Shown: positions 6,599 to 15,658, counted from the first letter of the stretch. The stretch: DNA of 33,409 nt from Cyanobacteriota bacterium (GCA_022703625.1 JAKLDH010000014.1:1-33409); one strand, 5' to 3'. A program made the numbers and translations. The notes: generated by a model from the sequence alone, not told the origin.

Positions 6599-8131
6599 AT
6601 GAAAAAATATTTCTTTTTTACCTCCATAATTTTAATAATTTATTTTATAACAGCTGTATATAATCAGGCGGACTGGGATTTATGGCATCGTCTTGCGGCG
6701 GGCAGGCTTTTTTTTGAAACAGGTTCAGTCCCTAAACACGATGTTTTCGCGTATACTCCGGTAAAAGATTTGTGGATTGACCATGAATGGGGATCAGGAG
6801 CGCTTTTTTATTTTATCGGAGATCGCTTCGGAGATGCGGGACTTAGCTTTTTAAAATTCAAACTGCTCTTTTTGACGTTTTTACCTGTTTTTCTGCTAAA
6901 CAAACTTAAATCCGAAAAATCTGACGGATACAGAATATTTTTTTACGCATTATTTTTCTATTCAATATTGTTCGGTTTTTTAAATATAATCCGTTCTCAA
7001 TCCTTTACATTTGCTTTTTTTGCTCTCTGGATTTATCTGCTTGAGCTTATAAAAAGAGGAAACTACAAATTATTGCTTGTTTTTCCTTTGACAACAATAT
7101 TATGGGCAAATCTTCACGGGGGATTTCTTGCGGGAATAGGGATATTGTTTCTTTATGGAATCGGAGAAATTTTTAACGGAAAAAATCCGACAAAATACTT
7201 TATAACAGCTTTCATTTGCGGCTTATCAAGTTTAATCAATCCTTACGGGGTGGAATACTGGAAATATCTTGAAGATGCCGTTACCCTTTCCCGAACTTTT
7301 ATTACAGAGTGGCAACCGTTGGATTTATTTGGACCTTTTATTATTGCAATGGGCTTTAAGTTGTTTTTATTGATTACAATTGTTTCTATGATATATCTTT
7401 TGACTAAAAAACCCGAAAAAATAAACTGGTCAGAAGTTTTAATTCTTGTTGTCACTTGTTATCTTTCCGTTAAGCATATCAGACACAATGTGTTTTTTGT
7501 TATTGCTTCTGCGGCTTATATACAGGAATATTTCTATTGTGCCGTTAAGCATTATTTTTATATTCCTGAAAAAATTAAAATTTTAATTTCACATGCGTTT
7601 TTTTTGCGTTTAAATTTTTTCAAAGAGGTTTTAATCTACGGACTGATAGTTTTTGTAGGAATTTTGACAGTTATCTTTGTTCCCTTTAAAGTAAAGGTAA
7701 GCGATCAGAGATATCCTGTTAAATCTGTTGAATTTATTAAAAAAAACAATTTGTCGGGGAATTTGCTGGTATTATTTAATTGGGGCAGTTACGCATTATG
7801 GGAATTATACCCTGAATGCAAAGTAGCTATGGATGGAAGGTATGAGGAAGTTTATTCAACTTCGCTTGTAAATGAATCCGCAAGGTTTCATTATTTAGGA
7901 AAGGACTGGATTGATTTTATGAAGAATTATAAAGCGGATTTAATGCTTATTGATAAATCTTATCCTGTATTTAGCGAGCTTTTATTGCTGGATGACTGGA
8001 AATTAATACATCAGGATAAAATTTCCGCTGTTTTTATTTCTTTAGAAAAAAACAGGGAGAATTGGGTTATAACCGATGAGGAGTTAAATTCCGATAACGA
8101 TATTTTTGAGCCAAAAAAAGCAAAAAAATAA
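6599..8131 (+). CDS. GT-C-like polytopic membrane protein
   Basis: This 510-residue product has about nine to ten membrane helices, a short first extracytoplasmic loop and a larger soluble C-terminal part (from about 380). The first loop carries the pattern DWDLWHRLAAGRLFFETG, then VPKHDVFAYT and WIDHEWGSG. That D-x-D-x-W-H-x-x-x-G, (I/V)P-x-x-D-x-F-x-Y-T, W-x-x-H-E-W arrangement is characteristic of a group of GT-C-fold lipid-linked sugar transferases of unknown specificity. A role in surface glycan or glycolipid building is therefore inferred. It is followed by a YbhN-like gene. The stop (8129-8131) abuts a family B terminal repeat. No Shine-Dalgarno motif is evident. Confidence 0.65.
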   Translation: MKKYFFFTSIILIIYFITAVYNQADWDLWHRLAAGRLFFETGSVPKHDVFAYTPVKDLWIDHEWGSGALFYFIGDRFGDAGLSFLKFKLLFLTFLPVFLLNKLKSEKSDGYRIFFYALFFYSILFGFLNIIRSQSFTFAFFALWIYLLELIKRGNYKLLLVFPLTTILWANLHGGFLAGIGILFLYGIGEIFNGKNPTKYFITAFICGLSSLINPYGVEYWKYLEDAVTLSRTFITEWQPLDLFGPFIIAMGFKLFLLITIVSMIYLLTKKPEKINWSEVLILVVTCYLSVKHIRHNVFFVIASAAYIQEYFYCAVKHYFYIPEKIKILISHAFFLRLNFFKEVLIYGLIVFVGILTVIFVPFKVKVSDQRYPVKSVEFIKKNNLSGNLLVLFNWGSYALWELYPECKVAMDGRYEEVYSTSLVNESARFHYLGKDWIDFMKNYKADLMLIDKSYPVFSELLLLDDWKLIHQDKISAVFISLEKNRENWVITDEELNSDNDIFEPKKAKK

Positions 8132-8217
8132 TATACCAATCAAAATAAGTTTTCGTTAATTTATTAACAAGCTAATTTAGGTATATAAAAAAATTTGCCT
8201 GATTTTTTTAATGATTT
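8132..8217 (+). repeat. Family B element without hairpins, 86 bp
   Basis: TATACCAATC (8132-8141) and the left arm AAATAAGTTTTCGTTAATTT match the B element at 4728. After about 50 bases the sequence passes directly into a right-arm-like stretch, TTTGCCTGATTT then TTTAATGATT. Compared with the 187-bp copy, the whole twin-hairpin block is missing. The right terminal repeat has decayed. Confidence 0.65.
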
Positions 8218-8230
8218 TAAAATAGTTAGT

Positions 8231-9289
8231 ATGAAAAATATTCTGAATAAAAGAATAATAGGTCTTTTAATAAGCCTTATTTTTATAGTAATAATTGCCA
8301 ATCAGATAGATATTGATAAAACAATAAAATCTTTCGGGTTTATGAATCCGATTTTTATAGTTCCTATAATCCCGATATACTTGATTTCCTTTATCTTGCG
8401 CGCATTTAGATGGAGAATCCTTCTTAATAAAGAGGATTTACAATTCAGTTCCCTGTTAAGTTCAATTTTTATAGGATTCAGCCTTAATTGTGTTCTTCCA
8501 GCCAGAACAGGTGAGATTTACAGGGCATATTTTTTCAGTAAAAAAGAAAAATTAAGTAAAACAAAAGTGTTTACCTCTGTAATTCTTGAGCGGGTTTTTG
8601 ACGGTTTAACGCTTTTTTTAATGTTAATTTTCGCAATTTACTTTATATGCCCGGGCGATTTATTTTTTAAAATAGCTTTTTCGGCAGGAATAATGTTTTT
8701 AAGCGGCTTTATTTTTCTTATGATCCTTGTAAAAACCAAAGAAAGCGGCAACAAAAGAGAGCAACTCAGGAAATTATTAGCTAAAATTTCATCTTTTAAA
8801 AATTTGCCTTTAAAAATAAAGGATTTTAATGAAAATTTTTTGAATAAAATCTTTACAATAATTAATTCTTTTATAGAGGCGCTGGATTCTCTGAATTCCT
8901 GGAAACTACTGGGGAAATCAGTTCTTTATTCTTGTTTTATATGGCTTATGGAAGGGGCTTTTATGCTTCTTGTAATAAATAGCTTTGGATTGCACTTTTC
9001 TCTTTTAAATGCTCTTCTGGTACTTAGCGTAACAGCTTTTTCAACGCTGATTCCGGCAGGACCGGCAGGAATCGGACCTTATCAATGGGGATATATCATT
9101 GCCTTAAAAGTTTTTGGCATCGAACCGGAGTTGGGTTTAGCAATATCAATAATTAATCAATTATTATCAATTTTGCTGATTCTTGTGGCTGGATTTTTCT
9201 CGATATGGAAAAATTCTTTAAATTGGGGAGAAATAAAGGAGAATTTACAGGAAAAACAAAGTTCTCACGGATATTATACCAATCAATAA
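8231..9289 (+). CDS. YbhN/AglD-type flippase-like membrane protein
   Basis: This integral membrane protein belongs to the lysylphosphatidylglycerol synthase transmembrane-region family (UPF0104; MprF N-terminal half, AglD, YbhN). Diagnostic segments are FRWRILLNKEDL, then SLNCVLPARTGEIYRAYFF with the Glu/Arg pair, VILERVFDGLTLF, and near the end IPAGPAGIGPYQWGY. Members move or modify polyprenyl- or phospholipid-linked substrates; the substrate here is unknown, but the preceding GT-C-like gene suggests lipid-linked sugars. I place the start at ATG 8231 (352 aa). An in-frame TTG at 8195 would put the first residues inside a repeat with no ribosome site. The last residues and stop are encoded by the end of an inverted B element. 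Confidence 0.8.
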   Translation: MKNILNKRIIGLLISLIFIVIIANQIDIDKTIKSFGFMNPIFIVPIIPIYLISFILRAFRWRILLNKEDLQFSSLLSSIFIGFSLNCVLPARTGEIYRAYFFSKKEKLSKTKVFTSVILERVFDGLTLFLMLIFAIYFICPGDLFFKIAFSAGIMFLSGFIFLMILVKTKESGNKREQLRKLLAKISSFKNLPLKIKDFNENFLNKIFTIINSFIEALDSLNSWKLLGKSVLYSCFIWLMEGAFMLLVINSFGLHFSLLNALLVLSVTAFSTLIPAGPAGIGPYQWGYIIALKVFGIEPELGLAISIINQLLSILLILVAGFFSIWKNSLNWGEIKENLQEKQSSHGYYTNQ

Positions 9290-9366
9290 AATAAACCGGT
9301 AAATAAAAAAAATGATTTTTATAAATATTAGCTTTTTAACAAATTGACGAAAACTTATTGGGATCA
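9275..9366 (-). repeat. Inverted family B element without hairpins, about 92 bp
   Basis: On the minus strand this reads as the B left arm (AATAAGTTTTCG, CAATTTGTTAAAAAGCTAAT), then directly TATAAAAATCAT, a T-rich stretch, ACCGGTTTATTTTATTGATTGGTATA split by small changes. It therefore joins left and right arms with no hairpins between. Its plus-strand beginning TATACCAATC overlaps the end of the YbhN-like gene and supplies its TAA. Confidence 0.7.
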
Positions 9367-9592
9367 CTAGATAGTCCTTATTTTTTTAAAAACAAAAATA
9401 TCAAAAAAATAAATATCTATTCAAAATGTTTTTTATCGTATATAATGATTATGTTAAAAAATAAATTGTTATAATTAAATTGATTTGAAATTTAAATTAT
9501 AATCTTGTTTATTTTTATAAGTTAGTTTATATTTTAAAATGAGCAATAAGTTTAGTATTTTAAAAATAGAAATAAACAGTTAATTTTATTTA
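9367..9592. other. AT-rich leader region upstream of the pilin-like gene
   Basis: I see no reading frame here. TATAAT occurs at 9441-9446, and further TATAAT-like sequences follow, so a promoter for the pilin-like gene probably lies here, but no -35 is convincing. Transcription from 9441 would leave a leader of about 160 bases with no obvious strong fold. Confidence 0.35.
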
Positions 9593-9607
9593 ATGAAAGG
9601 GAATATC

Positions 9608-10207
9608 ATGAAAAACAGAAAAGGTTTCACATTGGCAGAAGTACTTGTAACACTTGCTGTTATCGGTATAGTTGCCGCGTTGACAATACCTACACTTATT
9701 CAAAGTTCATCACAAAAACAGGCAAAAACATCTATTAAAAAAGCTATGTCAGTCTTAAATCAGGCTCTTGCAATGTCAATAGCTGAAAATAGTCTTGATG
9801 CAAATGCCACAAACCAATCAGCAGACCTTAAAGGTCTTTTTGGCACATATTTAAGCGCAATTCAATCTACTGATACTTCCATTACGACTGCTGATGGTAT
9901 GAAATATACATTTTATAAAGCAGATGGGATTAATAATTGCAAACTGCCTACTTATAACCACCCTGGCGCTACCGGCTCAGACGCAAATTGTATGATTGAG
10001 CTTGATATAAATGGAAATGCAGGTAGTAGTATCCCTTCAAATATTGCCGCTTATAGTGATCTTTATTACTTTATCGTATCCGGATCCTCTATAGTCCCAG
10101 TTAATGCGAGTACTGGCACTCCTTTTGATCCAGAAGGAATTGGCGATTTCACGGCATCTACTGCTGGCGCTGTAGATAACGTAGCTATTGACGCTCTTAT
10201 TAATTAA
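9608..10207 (+). CDS. Type IV pilin/pseudopilin-like protein
   Basis: The start has a textbook prepilin peptidase site: MKNRKG followed by FTLAEVLVTLAVIGIVAAL, with Glu at mature position 5 and a long hydrophobic alpha-1 helix. The protein would be inserted in the inner membrane, cut after Gly6, N-methylated and used by a type IV pilus or type II secretion machine. The mature domain is rich in Ser, Thr and Asn with two cysteines about 20 apart (NNCKL and ANCMI), which could form a disulfide. I choose ATG 9608 because AAAGGG lies 8-13 bases before it and the signal then starts correctly; ATG 9593 is in frame but poorer. No pilus assembly genes are nearby; it is a single-gene unit ending in a strong terminator. 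Confidence 0.88.
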   Translation: MKNRKGFTLAEVLVTLAVIGIVAALTIPTLIQSSSQKQAKTSIKKAMSVLNQALAMSIAENSLDANATNQSADLKGLFGTYLSAIQSTDTSITTADGMKYTFYKADGINNCKLPTYNHPGATGSDANCMIELDINGNAGSSIPSNIAAYSDLYYFIVSGSSIVPVNASTGTPFDPEGIGDFTASTAGAVDNVAIDALIN

Positions 10208-10226
10208 TTTTTTAAAGATTTAAAAC

Positions 10227-10259
10227 AAAAAACTCTCTGTAATTCAGAGAGTTTTTTGT
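10227..10259 (+). terminator. Rho-independent terminator after the pilin-like gene
   Basis: A perfect 13-bp stem, AAAAAACTCTCTG (10227-10239) with CAGAGAGTTTTTT (10245-10257), closes a 5-nt loop TAATT and ends in a T-run. It begins 20 bases after the pilin stop codon. Confidence 0.9.
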
Positions 10260-10331
10260 TTTTCTGATTTTTGATATATTCTTATAATAAGCTCCCTCTT
10301 AAATAAGTAAAAGATAAAGATTTTTAAGGAT

Positions 10332-12005
10332 ATGATTAAAACACTCTATATAAGAAATTTTGCGCTTATAGACGAACTGAAAATAAATTTTGAGAATGGG
10401 CTAAATATATTAACCGGAGAAACAGGCTCAGGTAAAAGTATTATTATAGGCGCAATAGACATTGCCCTTGGCGCAAGAGCTTTTAAAGACCAGATTAAAA
10501 CGGGATCGGAAAAAGCTTTTATTGAATTAACGCTGAATCTTGATAATTCATTCCCTGTCAAAATTCTTGAAACCGAAGGAATAGAAACAATTGACGGCAA
10601 TAACCTGATTATTTCAAGGGAAATAGCTCCTTCTTCCACAAAATCAAGGATAAACGGAGCTTTGGTAACGCAAAATTATATTCAGGCATTAAGAAAATAT
10701 TTGCTGGACATTCACACGCAGCATGAAAGTTATAATTATATAAATTCCGCCGCGCACATAGAGCTGTTGGACAGCTACGGACAAACAGATTATGGCAAGC
10801 TTTTAAATGATTATACAGAAACTTTTCGTGAGTTAAAGACAGCTAAAAAAGAGCTGGAAAAAGCTCAAGTAGCCGCACAGAATAATGCACACAAAATTGA
10901 TTTTCTGAACTTTCAGATTGACGAAATTAAAAAAGCAAATATCGAGAATATTAACGAATATGAAGAATTGTTAAATAAAAGATCGGTTCTGGTGAATGCG
11001 CAGGAGCTAAAAGAGTTGACATTATCGGGATACAGCGCTTTATACGGCGAAGATAAAAGTATAACAGACTCTTTAAGTTTAATTCAGAATAAATTGTCAA
11101 AAGCTTCTCAATTTGACGAAAAGCTAACGGAATTAACTGAAATAATCGCATCCTGTAAAATAAATCTTGCGGAAACGGCTAAAGAACTCAGGAATTATTC
11201 TGAAAATCTTGAAACAGACCCTCAAAAACTTTATGAAACTGAAGAAAGAATAGAAATTCTGGAAAAAATAAAGAAAAAATATGGTCCTGAATTATCCAAT
11301 GCGCTTGAAAATCTTGAAAATTTTGAAGCGGAATTTAATGAAATTAATTTTAGCGATGAAAAAATAGTTCAACTGAGTAAGCTGGTGGAAGATTTAGAAC
11401 AAAAAGCCGACAAACAGGCTTTAGAATTGTCTGATTCAAGAAAAAAACTTGCTGAAAAGTTATCATTATTGATTCAGGAAGAATTAATAAAGTTGGAAAT
11501 GCCGAAATCAAAGTTTTATATAAATGTAGAGTCTGGAAAAGAGCTGGGAATAAATGGATATGACAATGTAGAATTCTTAATATCAACAAATACGGGCGAA
11601 TCTCTTAAATCGCTGGCGAAAATTGCCAGTGGAGGTGAAATTTCAAGAATAATGCTGGCGATAAAAAGTATTTTTGCCAGATCGGATAAAGTTAATACGG
11701 TAATTTTTGATGAAATAGACGCCGGAATAAGCGGAAAGACATCTCAAGCAGTTGCGGAAGCTTTATCAGAGCTGGCCATCAGTCATCAAATCGTGTGCAT
11801 TACTCATCAGCCAATAATTGCAGCAAAAGCAGACCGACATATATATATTCAAAAAACTTATAATGAAACCTCAACAAAAATATCCACGAGTGTTTTAAAC
11901 GGGGAAGAAAGACTAAAAGCCCTTGCAGGACTTGCAAGCGGCTCTGAAGAAGACGAAGACTCTCTCAATTTCGTCCGTAAGCTATTATCTCAAGCTAAAA
12001 ACTGA
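10332..12005 (+). CDS. recN: DNA repair protein RecN
   Basis: RecN is an SMC-like ATPase that acts at double-strand breaks. The 557 residues start IRNFALIDELKINF with Walker A GETGSGKS at 29-36. A long coiled coil fills roughly 150-380, rich in Lys/Glu/Leu. The C-terminal half-site has the ABC signature IASGGEISRIMLAI and Walker B VIFDEIDAGISGK, then ITHQPIIAAKADRHIYI. Length and order are normal. AAGGAT lies just upstream of the ATG. It converges on the nucleotidase gene, and the two frames overlap by 11 bases at their 3' ends, leaving no space for a terminator between them. Confidence 0.97.
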   Translation: MIKTLYIRNFALIDELKINFENGLNILTGETGSGKSIIIGAIDIALGARAFKDQIKTGSEKAFIELTLNLDNSFPVKILETEGIETIDGNNLIISREIAPSSTKSRINGALVTQNYIQALRKYLLDIHTQHESYNYINSAAHIELLDSYGQTDYGKLLNDYTETFRELKTAKKELEKAQVAAQNNAHKIDFLNFQIDEIKKANIENINEYEELLNKRSVLVNAQELKELTLSGYSALYGEDKSITDSLSLIQNKLSKASQFDEKLTELTEIIASCKINLAETAKELRNYSENLETDPQKLYETEERIEILEKIKKKYGPELSNALENLENFEAEFNEINFSDEKIVQLSKLVEDLEQKADKQALELSDSRKKLAEKLSLLIQEELIKLEMPKSKFYINVESGKELGINGYDNVEFLISTNTGESLKSLAKIASGGEISRIMLAIKSIFARSDKVNTVIFDEIDAGISGKTSQAVAEALSELAISHQIVCITHQPIIAAKADRHIYIQKTYNETSTKISTSVLNGEERLKALAGLASGSEEDEDSLNFVRKLLSQAKN

Positions 12006-13587
12006 TATTTATAAAATTTATTTTATCCCGCACTTCCACTGAAACAGGCGATTTTTCTTTTATAAAATTAACGATAAGTTCCTGAACAATCGCTCCGGTA
12101 TGATTTATATTAATTGCATTTTTAAATTGCACATAACCATTCCCTCCATTAAACATATAATCGTTTATTGCAAGCTTATAGTATTTGTCATATTCAAGCG
12201 GTTTGCCGTTAATTTTAATGTCAGAAACTCTTTGCCCTTCTTGTATAATACTTAATCCGTCATCAGAAAGCTTTTGAGGAGGATTAGCAAGGTTAATCGT
12301 ATATTCAAGTCCTATACTCTGCAAAAATCCGCCATTTTCGTATGGATACTTGCTTGAACTCGTTTCTAAAACTGACTTAAGATCACTTCCTTTTAACTCA
12401 ACAGTTACAATGGTGTTGTTAAAAGGAAAAAGATTTATGATATCCGCTCTGCTGACTTGACCAGGACCGATATGTTTTTGCAATCGTATACCACCGCTAT
12501 TTTGGAGCGTTACATCAACTTCAGGGAACTTATGCCTGATTGATTCTGTTACAAGACCGCCTGTTTTGAGAAGAGAGGTTCTTATTTTGTCTTCCTCTTC
12601 TCCAATAGTGAAATTTATCTCTCCGATTATTTGATTTTCATATTGCTCAAGGTTTTTTGCCATATTAGCTATTTTATCTTTAATCGTAATATCCTCTTTG
12701 ACGGTTTCATCAATTGGAATTAAGTTATAATAATAATTTTGAATTTTTTTGTCTTTTATTTTAATATCCAGCCTGCCTAAATAGACTCCATATTCTCCAT
12801 TTTGAACTACCAGCGTTTTATCCGATTTTTCATTATAAATTTCAGGCTGTTTTAAAAGCGTATGAGAGTGTCCGCCGACGATAACGTCAAGCTCAGGAAC
12901 GCTTTGAGCTAATTTTATATCTTCTGAAAGTCCTTCATGCGATAAAACTACGATTAAATCTGCTTTGGAATTGATTTTTTCGACAATATTTCTTGTAACC
13001 TCAATCGGATCAAGAATTTCTACATTTTCGAGTTTATTAACAAGGATTTTCAGCTCAGGAGTAATTAAACCGATCACAGCCACTTTAAAACCGTCATAAT
13101 CCTTTATTATATAAGGTTTTAGCATAGCCTGAAAGTCTTTATCGCTTGTAAATTTAATATTTGCGCAAACAAAAGGGAACTTTGCCTCCTTTATTATTTG
13201 TTTAACGATGCTTAAACCTTTATCAAACTCGTGATTGCCAAGCGTTCCAACGTCATATCCAGCCTCATGCATAAAATTGACGTCGGGTATGCCGTTATAA
13301 AAATTGAAAAATATTGTTCCTTGGGCAAAATCACCTGCATCAAGAGTTAAAACATTTTTATTAACACTTTCTATAGTTTTTATTAAAGCGGCTCTTCTTG
13401 CAAATCCGCCGACTAAATTTTTTCCGTCCTTGTATATATAGGGTTCAAGATGTCCATGAGTGTCATTTGTATACAATATGGTTATATAATTTACTTTTCC
13501 AGCTTTAGAATAAGCTAATTCTCCTGTTAATATGATAAAAAATGCAATTATATATACTAATAATCTTTTAAACAAAAGCTTTTTCAT
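11995..13587 (-). CDS. Secreted 5'-nucleotidase/UshA-family metallophosphoesterase
   Basis: A signal peptide (MKKLLFKRLLVYIIAFFIIL and a short tail) precedes a calcineurin-like phosphoesterase domain with the metal-binding motifs LYTNDTHGHLEPY, LDAGDF, GNHEFD, VVLSHEG and VIVGGHSHT. A 5'-nucleotidase C-terminal domain follows, with LQNSGGIR and NDYMFNGGNGY as substrate-binding motifs. It should act in the periplasm or outside the cell, removing phosphate from nucleotides; the exact substrate is open. I use the internal ATG 13587 as start because it begins the signal peptide; an upstream ATG at 13608 would add seven residues. Either start lies within the end of recF, so the pair is probably translationally coupled. 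Confidence 0.88.
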   Translation of the reverse strand: MKKLLFKRLLVYIIAFFIILTGELAYSKAGKVNYITILYTNDTHGHLEPYIYKDGKNLVGGFARRAALIKTIESVNKNVLTLDAGDFAQGTIFFNFYNGIPDVNFMHEAGYDVGTLGNHEFDKGLSIVKQIIKEAKFPFVCANIKFTSDKDFQAMLKPYIIKDYDGFKVAVIGLITPELKILVNKLENVEILDPIEVTRNIVEKINSKADLIVVLSHEGLSEDIKLAQSVPELDVIVGGHSHTLLKQPEIYNEKSDKTLVVQNGEYGVYLGRLDIKIKDKKIQNYYYNLIPIDETVKEDITIKDKIANMAKNLEQYENQIIGEINFTIGEEEDKIRTSLLKTGGLVTESIRHKFPEVDVTLQNSGGIRLQKHIGPGQVSRADIINLFPFNNTIVTVELKGSDLKSVLETSSSKYPYENGGFLQSIGLEYTINLANPPQKLSDDGLSIIQEGQRVSDIKINGKPLEYDKYYKLAINDYMFNGGNGYVQFKNAININHTGAIVQELIVNFIKEKSPVSVEVRDKINFINISF

Positions 13588-14737
13588 AGCTAAAATATTC
13601 CTCAACACTTCCTGAACTAACTTTGTAGAGTTTTTTATCTTTTAAAAACTCGTTATTAAAGGCTGAAACGCTAGTGGTTGTGATTATTGTCTGCGTCCCT
13701 TTGTTTATTGATTTTAACAAAAATTCCTGTCTTTCTGTATCAAGCTCTGCCAGAACATCATCAAGCAACAGAATAGGGCTTTCTTTAATTATTTCCTCAA
13801 GCAAGTCGATTTCAGACAACTTCAAAGCAAGCGCAACAGTTCTTTGTTGTCCTTGAGAAGCAAAATTAACCGCATTTTTGCCGTTTATCATAAACCCAAT
13901 ATCATCTCTATGAGGTCCTATAACGGTTTGAGCCCGTATTATTTCTTCTTTTCTTTTTTTCTCAAAAATTCCTTTAAAAACCTCGAAAATCTTATCGGAT
14001 GTCGGAAGTTCATCATTAATTGCGTCAAAATCTCCTGTTATAGAGGATTCATAAACTATTTTTAAATCTTCCTCGCTTAATGAGATACTTTTATGCTTTT
14101 GATACGCCTTCTCCTGTATTTCTCTAAGATATTTCATTCTTAAATGAATGATATTGCTCCCTGAAACTGCAAGTTGTTCATCAAGTACACTTAAAAGGTC
14201 TTCTTGTTGTGTAGATATGCTAAAATTACTCTTGAATTCCTTTAATAGATTATTTCTTTGTATTCTAATCCTTGAATACTTGCTTAATCTGTCTTTATAC
14301 GCCGGATAAATCTGGCTTATAGCGTCATCAAGCCATTTTCTTCTGTCTGAAGGCGATCCTCTTAACAGCAAAAGGTCTGATACGGTAAAACTTACAACCA
14401 ATAAATTCCCTAAAAAACTTGAAAAAGAGGTCTTTTTTAATCCGTTAACTTTTAAAATCTTTTGTTTTGGTGGATTTAAAAGAATTTTTAGCTCTATATC
14501 TGTGCTATGCTTAAATAAATTAGCTTCTATAATGCATTGATCACATCCCCACTTGAGTATTTCATTGTCAGTTCCGGTTCTAAATGAGGAAAGTGTAGCA
14601 AGATAATATATCGCTTCAAGCAGATTTGTTTTCCCCTGGGCATTTTTGCCTATTAACAAGGTCGTATTCGCCGTAAAGTCTATTTCGCAGGATTCATAAT
14701 TCCTTAAATTTTTAAGTTTTAATTTTTTTAAAAACAT
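13568..14737 (-). CDS. recF: DNA replication and repair protein RecF
   Basis: RecF binds ssDNA-dsDNA junctions and, with RecO and RecR, loads RecA at gaps. The 389 residues begin with LKLKNLRNYESCEIDF and Walker A GKNAQGKT (30-37). They carry RGSPSDRRKWLDDAI in the middle, the signature FASQGQQRTVALALKLSEI and Walker B PILLLDDVLAELD. Length is usual. The ATG overlaps the end of hisH by 10 bases, and its own 3' end overlaps the nucleotidase start. It is not next to dnaA/dnaN here, unlike the classical arrangement. Confidence 0.96.
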   Translation of the reverse strand: MFLKKLKLKNLRNYESCEIDFTANTTLLIGKNAQGKTNLLEAIYYLATLSSFRTGTDNEILKWGCDQCIIEANLFKHSTDIELKILLNPPKQKILKVNGLKKTSFSSFLGNLLVVSFTVSDLLLLRGSPSDRRKWLDDAISQIYPAYKDRLSKYSRIRIQRNNLLKEFKSNFSISTQQEDLLSVLDEQLAVSGSNIIHLRMKYLREIQEKAYQKHKSISLSEEDLKIVYESSITGDFDAINDELPTSDKIFEVFKGIFEKKRKEEIIRAQTVIGPHRDDIGFMINGKNAVNFASQGQQRTVALALKLSEIDLLEEIIKESPILLLDDVLAELDTERQEFLLKSINKGTQTIITTTSVSAFNNEFLKDKKLYKVSSGSVEEYFSYEKAFV

Positions 14738-15330
14738 ACAAACTTATCGATCCATTTTTTTAAAAACCCATAGCCGATTTCGCCGCTTTTTTCCGGATGA
14801 AACTGAAATGCTGAGATGTTTTCATGCTCCAGAGCCGCTACAAAGTCCCCATTGTAATCGCAATAAGCGGAAACAATTCTCTTGTCATCAGGTATAACGT
14901 GATATGAGTTGACAAAATAAACATAATCATCTGATAAAAAGGAATTATTTTGAGTTGTTTTAAGCTTATTCCATCCTATTTGCGGGATTTTGCCATGCGT
15001 AAACTTTACAACTTTCCCGGGGAAAATACCAAGACCTTTAACGTCAGCCGCTTCTTCGCTATATTCGAATAAAACCTGTATCCCCAGACAAATTCCAAGA
15101 AATGGCGTACCTGATTTTATTTTTTCAACTGTAATTTCAGTCAAATCCTTTTCTTGCAGAGCGTTCATGAACTGTCCAAAATGCCCTTGCCCAGGCATAA
15201 TAAGACTTTTAGCATTTTTAATGTCTTCTTTTTTATTAGTTACAAGATATTCACAATTTAGAAACTCCAAAATATTTGTAACACTCTTTAAATTTCCTGC
15301 TCCATAATCAAGGATTGTTATAACAGACAA
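14728..15330 (-). CDS. hisH: Imidazole glycerol phosphate synthase glutaminase subunit HisH
   Basis: HisH releases ammonia from glutamine for HisF in histidine biosynthesis. All class I amidotransferase features are visible: ILDYGAGNLKSV at the start, MPGQGHFGQ, the nucleophile C81 in GICLGIQ, PQIGWNKL, YFVNSYH, and the His178/Glu180 pair in FQFHPEKSGEIG. At 200 residues it is complete. The start codon is TTG (15330-15328), supported by GAGGTG five bases upstream and by the family's usual N-terminus. No other his gene is in the window, and HisH lies instead at the head of a hisH-recF-nucleotidase overlap cluster. Confidence 0.95.
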   Translation of the reverse strand: MSVITILDYGAGNLKSVTNILEFLNCEYLVTNKKEDIKNAKSLIMPGQGHFGQFMNALQEKDLTEITVEKIKSGTPFLGICLGIQVLFEYSEEAADVKGLGIFPGKVVKFTHGKIPQIGWNKLKTTQNNSFLSDDYVYFVNSYHVIPDDKRIVSAYCDYNGDFVAALEHENISAFQFHPEKSGEIGYGFLKKWIDKFVCF

Positions 15331-15495
15331 TTTTTCACCTCTTTTGTTGATATTTATATTTTATTATAACAAAATTATTAATTCAAACGATATCGCTTTT
15401 AAAGTCAGCCATCCTCTATTTTTATGATTAAAATTTTCAAAAATTTCATTATAATTTAAAAGATTATTTAAAATTGCTCTGCAAAAGGAGAAAAA

Positions 15496-15654
15496 ATGCT
15501 GGGAACAGATTGTCCTTTCTCTCAAAAAGAATGTAATCGGGCTTGCGCTCTATTTAACACCATATCCCTACAGTGCAATATCAATATTATTGCGGATCGG
15601 CTGTTAAAACTTTCAGAGAAAGTGTCTGAAATTCAAGAAAAACAGCAAAATTAA
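15496..15654 (+). CDS. Small Cys-containing protein, 52 aa
   Basis: This short frame has the clearest ribosome binding site in its neighbourhood, AAAGGAG ending 5 bases before the ATG. It encodes 52 residues starting MLGTDCPFSQKECNRACALF. Four cysteines (6, 13, 17, 27) fall in the first half as C-x6-C-x3-C-x9-C, which could bind a metal or cluster. A charged amphipathic helix ends in Glu/Lys/Gln. The product is cytoplasmic by appearance. I do not recognise the family. It lies between the divergent hisH and convergent mqnC genes and ends only four bases from the mqnC stop. TATAAT-like sequence lies about 45 bases upstream. Confidence 0.7.
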   Translation: MLGTDCPFSQKECNRACALFNTISLQCNINIIADRLLKLSEKVSEIQEKQQN

Positions 15655-15658
15655 CGCG

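Noticed and set aside
8195-8230. TTG at 8195 as start of the YbhN-like gene
   Set aside because: It lies inside a family B repeat, has no ribosome site, and the membrane protein starts naturally at ATG 8231.
4728-9366. Elements A and B as remnants of insertion sequences with a transposase gene
   Set aside because: None of the copies has coding capacity and no transposase-like frame is present in the window, so only a non-autonomous label is supportable.
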